DNA of 5,306 bases, from contig CACXEB010000049.1 of assembly GCA_902766515.1 (NCBI GenBank), positions 1 through 5,306 of the forward strand. The letters are read 5' to 3'. This document shows, piece by piece, positions 3,780-5,306 of this stretch. The stretch's first letter is position 1, and each line of letters begins with the position of its first letter. The position numbers were made by a program, and so were the translations under genes. The DNA comes from an uncultured Eubacteriales bacterium (GTDB lineage Bacteria; Bacillota_A; Clostridia; Christensenellales; Aristaeellaceae). The notes under the pieces were generated by a model. It was not told the DNA's origin. It saw nothing but the letters and a program-made list of their open reading frames with translations, and ran no database searches.

Positions 3780-5306
3780 ATGCCCTGTGAGATTGCCAGG
3801 TACGCGGGCTACTGCGACGGTGTGACCAAAGCAGTGCGGACAGCGCTGGATGCGGTCAAGACGGCACAGGCGGCAGGGCAGCCAGTGGCGATGCTCGGGG
3901 AACTGATCCACAATGCCCAGGCGCTGGAAGCTTTCACCGCCCGGGGCGTGCGCATCATCAGCCGCCCGGAGGACGCCCCGCCCCACGCGCTGGTCATCCT
4001 GCGCAGCCACGGCGAGCCGCCCGAAACGGTCCGCCGATGCGAAGCGCTCGGACTGACGGTCGTCGACACGACCTGCGCGTTTGTCCGCGCCCTGCACCGC
4101 ACGGTCAGCCAGTGCGCCGAAGAGGGCCGGCCTGTCATCCTGCTGGGCAATCCGGATCATCCCGAAATCATCGGGACGGCCGGATACGGCGGGAAATGGG
4201 TGCATGTGATCCCCGACGCGGCGCACGCGGACACGCTGCCGCCCCTGTCAAAGCCGCTGCTGGTCGCCCAGACCACCTATCCGCCCCGGCAATGGGAGGA
4301 GGCCGTCGAAGTCCTGCGCAGGCGCTATCCGGACCTGGAGGCGCGGCGCACGATCTGTCAGGCCACCAGCCACCGGCAGGAAGCCGCCATGGAGCTGGCC
4401 GGCCGCGCCGACTGCATGATCGTGGTCGGGGGCAGAAAAAGCGCCAACACCCGCAAGCTCTACGAAACCTGCAAGGCCGTCTGTCCGCGGACCCTGCTGA
4501 TCGAAACCGCCGCGGAGATCCCCCCGGATTTCTGCGACAGCCGGACAGAATTGATTGGAATAGCCGCCGGTGCGTCCACACCGGATTGGTCATATAAGGA
4601 GGTTGTCACTGTTATGAACGAAACGGAACAGAACAAAGTCACAGAAGCCGAGGCTGCCGTGGAAACTGCAGCGCAGGAAGCGGCTGAAGCCGTCCAGGAA
4701 GCGGCGGAAGCCACAGAGCAGGCAGTTGAGGTAGCCGCAGCTGCGGTCGAAGAAGAAGCCGCCTTGACCGAGGAAGAGCAAAACAAGCGCAGCTTTATGG
4801 ACGACATCGAGGCTACGCTGGTACGCATCCGTCCCGGTCAGACTGTTACCGGTTCGGTCGTACAGGTGGGCGAAGACGAAGTCTGCGTCAACATCGGCTA
4901 CAAGTCCGATGGCCTCATCAAGCGCAGCGACCTGTCTGATCAGGACGTCAAAGTGGGCGACCAGATCGAGGTCGAGGTCATCAAGGTCAACGACGGCGAC
5001 GGCAACGTCATCCTCTCCCAGCGCAACATCGTCAACCGCAAGGTCTGGGAAGAGCTCATGCAGAAGTATGAGAACGGCGAGTACATCGACGCCGTGGGCA
5101 AGGAAGCCGTCAAGGGCGGCCTGCTGGCGGATGCCGGCGGCGTGCGCGCGTTCGTGCCCGCTTCTCACCTGGCTCAGCATTATGTCGAGAAGATCCAGCA
5201 GTTCGTGGGCCAGCCCCTCAAGCTGAAGATCATCGACGTCAACAAGGAAAAGAAGCGCATCGTGGCTTCCCGCAAGGAATACCTGCGTGAGGAATCCGCC
5301 CGCAAG
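3780..5306 (+). CDS. ispH-rpsA: IspH (HMBPP reductase) fused in frame to ribosomal protein S1 (3' partial)
   Basis: An open frame of 509 codons, cut by the window end. Residues 1-278 are IspH, the last enzyme of the MEP isoprenoid pathway, an Fe-S reductase turning HMBPP into IPP and DMAPP. The cluster ligands Cys12 (GYCDGV), Cys99 (TTCAFV) and Cys193 (ICQAT) are present, with His44, His77 (SHGEPP), His127 and Glu129 (DHPE), Thr165, Ser221 and Asn223 (KSANT), and Ser266 (GASTPDW). TTCAFV has Ala where Pro is usual. Residues 279-349 are an Ala/Glu-rich linker, then S1 domain 1 (about 351-416) and S1 domain 2 (about 434-500); more S1 domains probably follow. S1 binds mRNA, in ribosomal or regulatory roles. 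The fusion is known from Clostridia. The ATG at 3780 has GGGAGG (3762-3767) 12 nt upstream. An internal Shine-Dalgarno and ATG at the junction could give free S1. Confidence 0.93.
   Translation, partial: MPCEIARYAGYCDGVTKAVRTALDAVKTAQAAGQPVAMLGELIHNAQALEAFTARGVRIISRPEDAPPHALVILRSHGEPPETVRRCEALGLTVVDTTCAFVRALHRTVSQCAEEGRPVILLGNPDHPEIIGTAGYGGKWVHVIPDAAHADTLPPLSKPLLVAQTTYPPRQWEEAVEVLRRRYPDLEARRTICQATSHRQEAAMELAGRADCMIVVGGRKSANTRKLYETCKAVCPRTLLIETAAEIPPDFCDSRTELIGIAAGASTPDWSYKEVVTVMNETEQNKVTEAEAAVETAAQEAAEAVQEAAEATEQAVEVAAAAVEEEAALTEEEQNKRSFMDDIEATLVRIRPGQTVTGSVVQVGEDEVCVNIGYKSDGLIKRSDLSDQDVKVGDQIEVEVIKVNDGDGNVILSQRNIVNRKVWEELMQKYENGEYIDAVGKEAVKGGLLADAGGVRAFVPASHLAQHYVEKIQQFVGQPLKLKIIDVNKEKKRIVASRKEYLREESARK
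4596..4616 (+). promoter_or_regulatory. internal Shine-Dalgarno and start codon at the IspH/S1 junction
   Basis: AAGGAGG (4596-4602) lies inside the coding frame, in the Lys-Glu codons at the end of IspH. It is followed after 11 nt by an in-frame ATG (4614, residue 279), where the S1 part begins. The motif is a full anti-Shine-Dalgarno match and is stronger placed than chance would require, so a separate S1 protein could be started here beside the full fusion. That both products exist is inferred, not shown. Confidence 0.55.
4674..4712 (+). repeat. 21-nt tandem repeat coding for heptads in the S1 linker
   Basis: Two 18-nt copies (4674-4691 and 4695-4712) differ at one base and are spaced by exactly 21 nt, so they code for consecutive heptads QEAAEAV and QEAAEAT (residues 299-312). 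They sit in a longer acidic Ala/Glu-rich segment (about 289-333) expected to be helical, possibly a coiled coil or single helix. It acts as a spacer between the IspH enzyme and the first S1 domain. Confidence 0.65.

Noticed and set aside
4595..4597. TAA that might end ispH just before the internal Shine-Dalgarno.
   Set aside because: It is out of frame; the frame reads TAT AAG GAG GTT through to the ATG at 4614, so the fusion is continuous.
4590..5180. 196-codon minus-strand open frame opposite the S1 part.
   Set aside because: The plus strand codes for clear S1 domains; the antisense translation is repetitive (DLDDLDLDLV-like) and is explained by the acidic codons on the other strand.

Overview
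The window is GC-rich bacterial DNA, densely coding, with no RNA genes, CRISPR arrays or mobile elements visible. The best taxonomic clue is the last gene, an in-frame fusion of IspH (HMBPP reductase) with ribosomal protein S1, an arrangement known from Clostridia. With the high GC content and an OhrR of Bacillus type, this points to a GC-rich anaerobic member of the Clostridia (gut or rumen lineages would fit). The lineage is an inference from gene content.

Region 1 (1-2592, + strand) is the end of a metabolic operon. It holds a Gfo/Idh/MocA-family NAD(P)-dependent sugar dehydrogenase (5' end outside the window), a sugar-phosphate isomerase/epimerase-like TIM-barrel protein, and a compact FMN-dependent protein of the alpha-hydroxy-acid oxidase superfamily. 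Gaps are 28 and 8 nt, and the third gene's Shine-Dalgarno overlaps the second gene's stop codon. Together they look like a redox and isomerisation pathway for a sugar, polyol or sugar acid, but the substrate cannot be read from the sequence. The FMN protein has Leu where the family has its carboxylate-binding Arg, so its annotated chemistry is doubtful.

Region 2 (2607-3674, - strand) is a self-contained peroxide-defence operon: promoter, operator, glutathione peroxidase-like (thiol peroxidase) gene, then an OhrR organic-hydroperoxide sensor, then an intrinsic terminator. A 15-bp palindrome that looks like an OhrR box contains the -10 hexamer. The two genes overlap by one base (TGATG), and the ohrR stop codon lies in the loop of the terminator hairpin. 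The whole circuit, from operator to terminator, can be read in about 1.07 kb.

Region 3 (3675-5306, + strand) holds the divergent ispH-rpsA fusion, cut by the window end. The IspH part keeps all three Fe-S cysteines and the main active-site residues. It runs without a stop into an Ala/Glu-rich heptad linker and then two S1 domains. A strong Shine-Dalgarno and an in-frame ATG lie at the junction, so a separate S1 protein may also be made.
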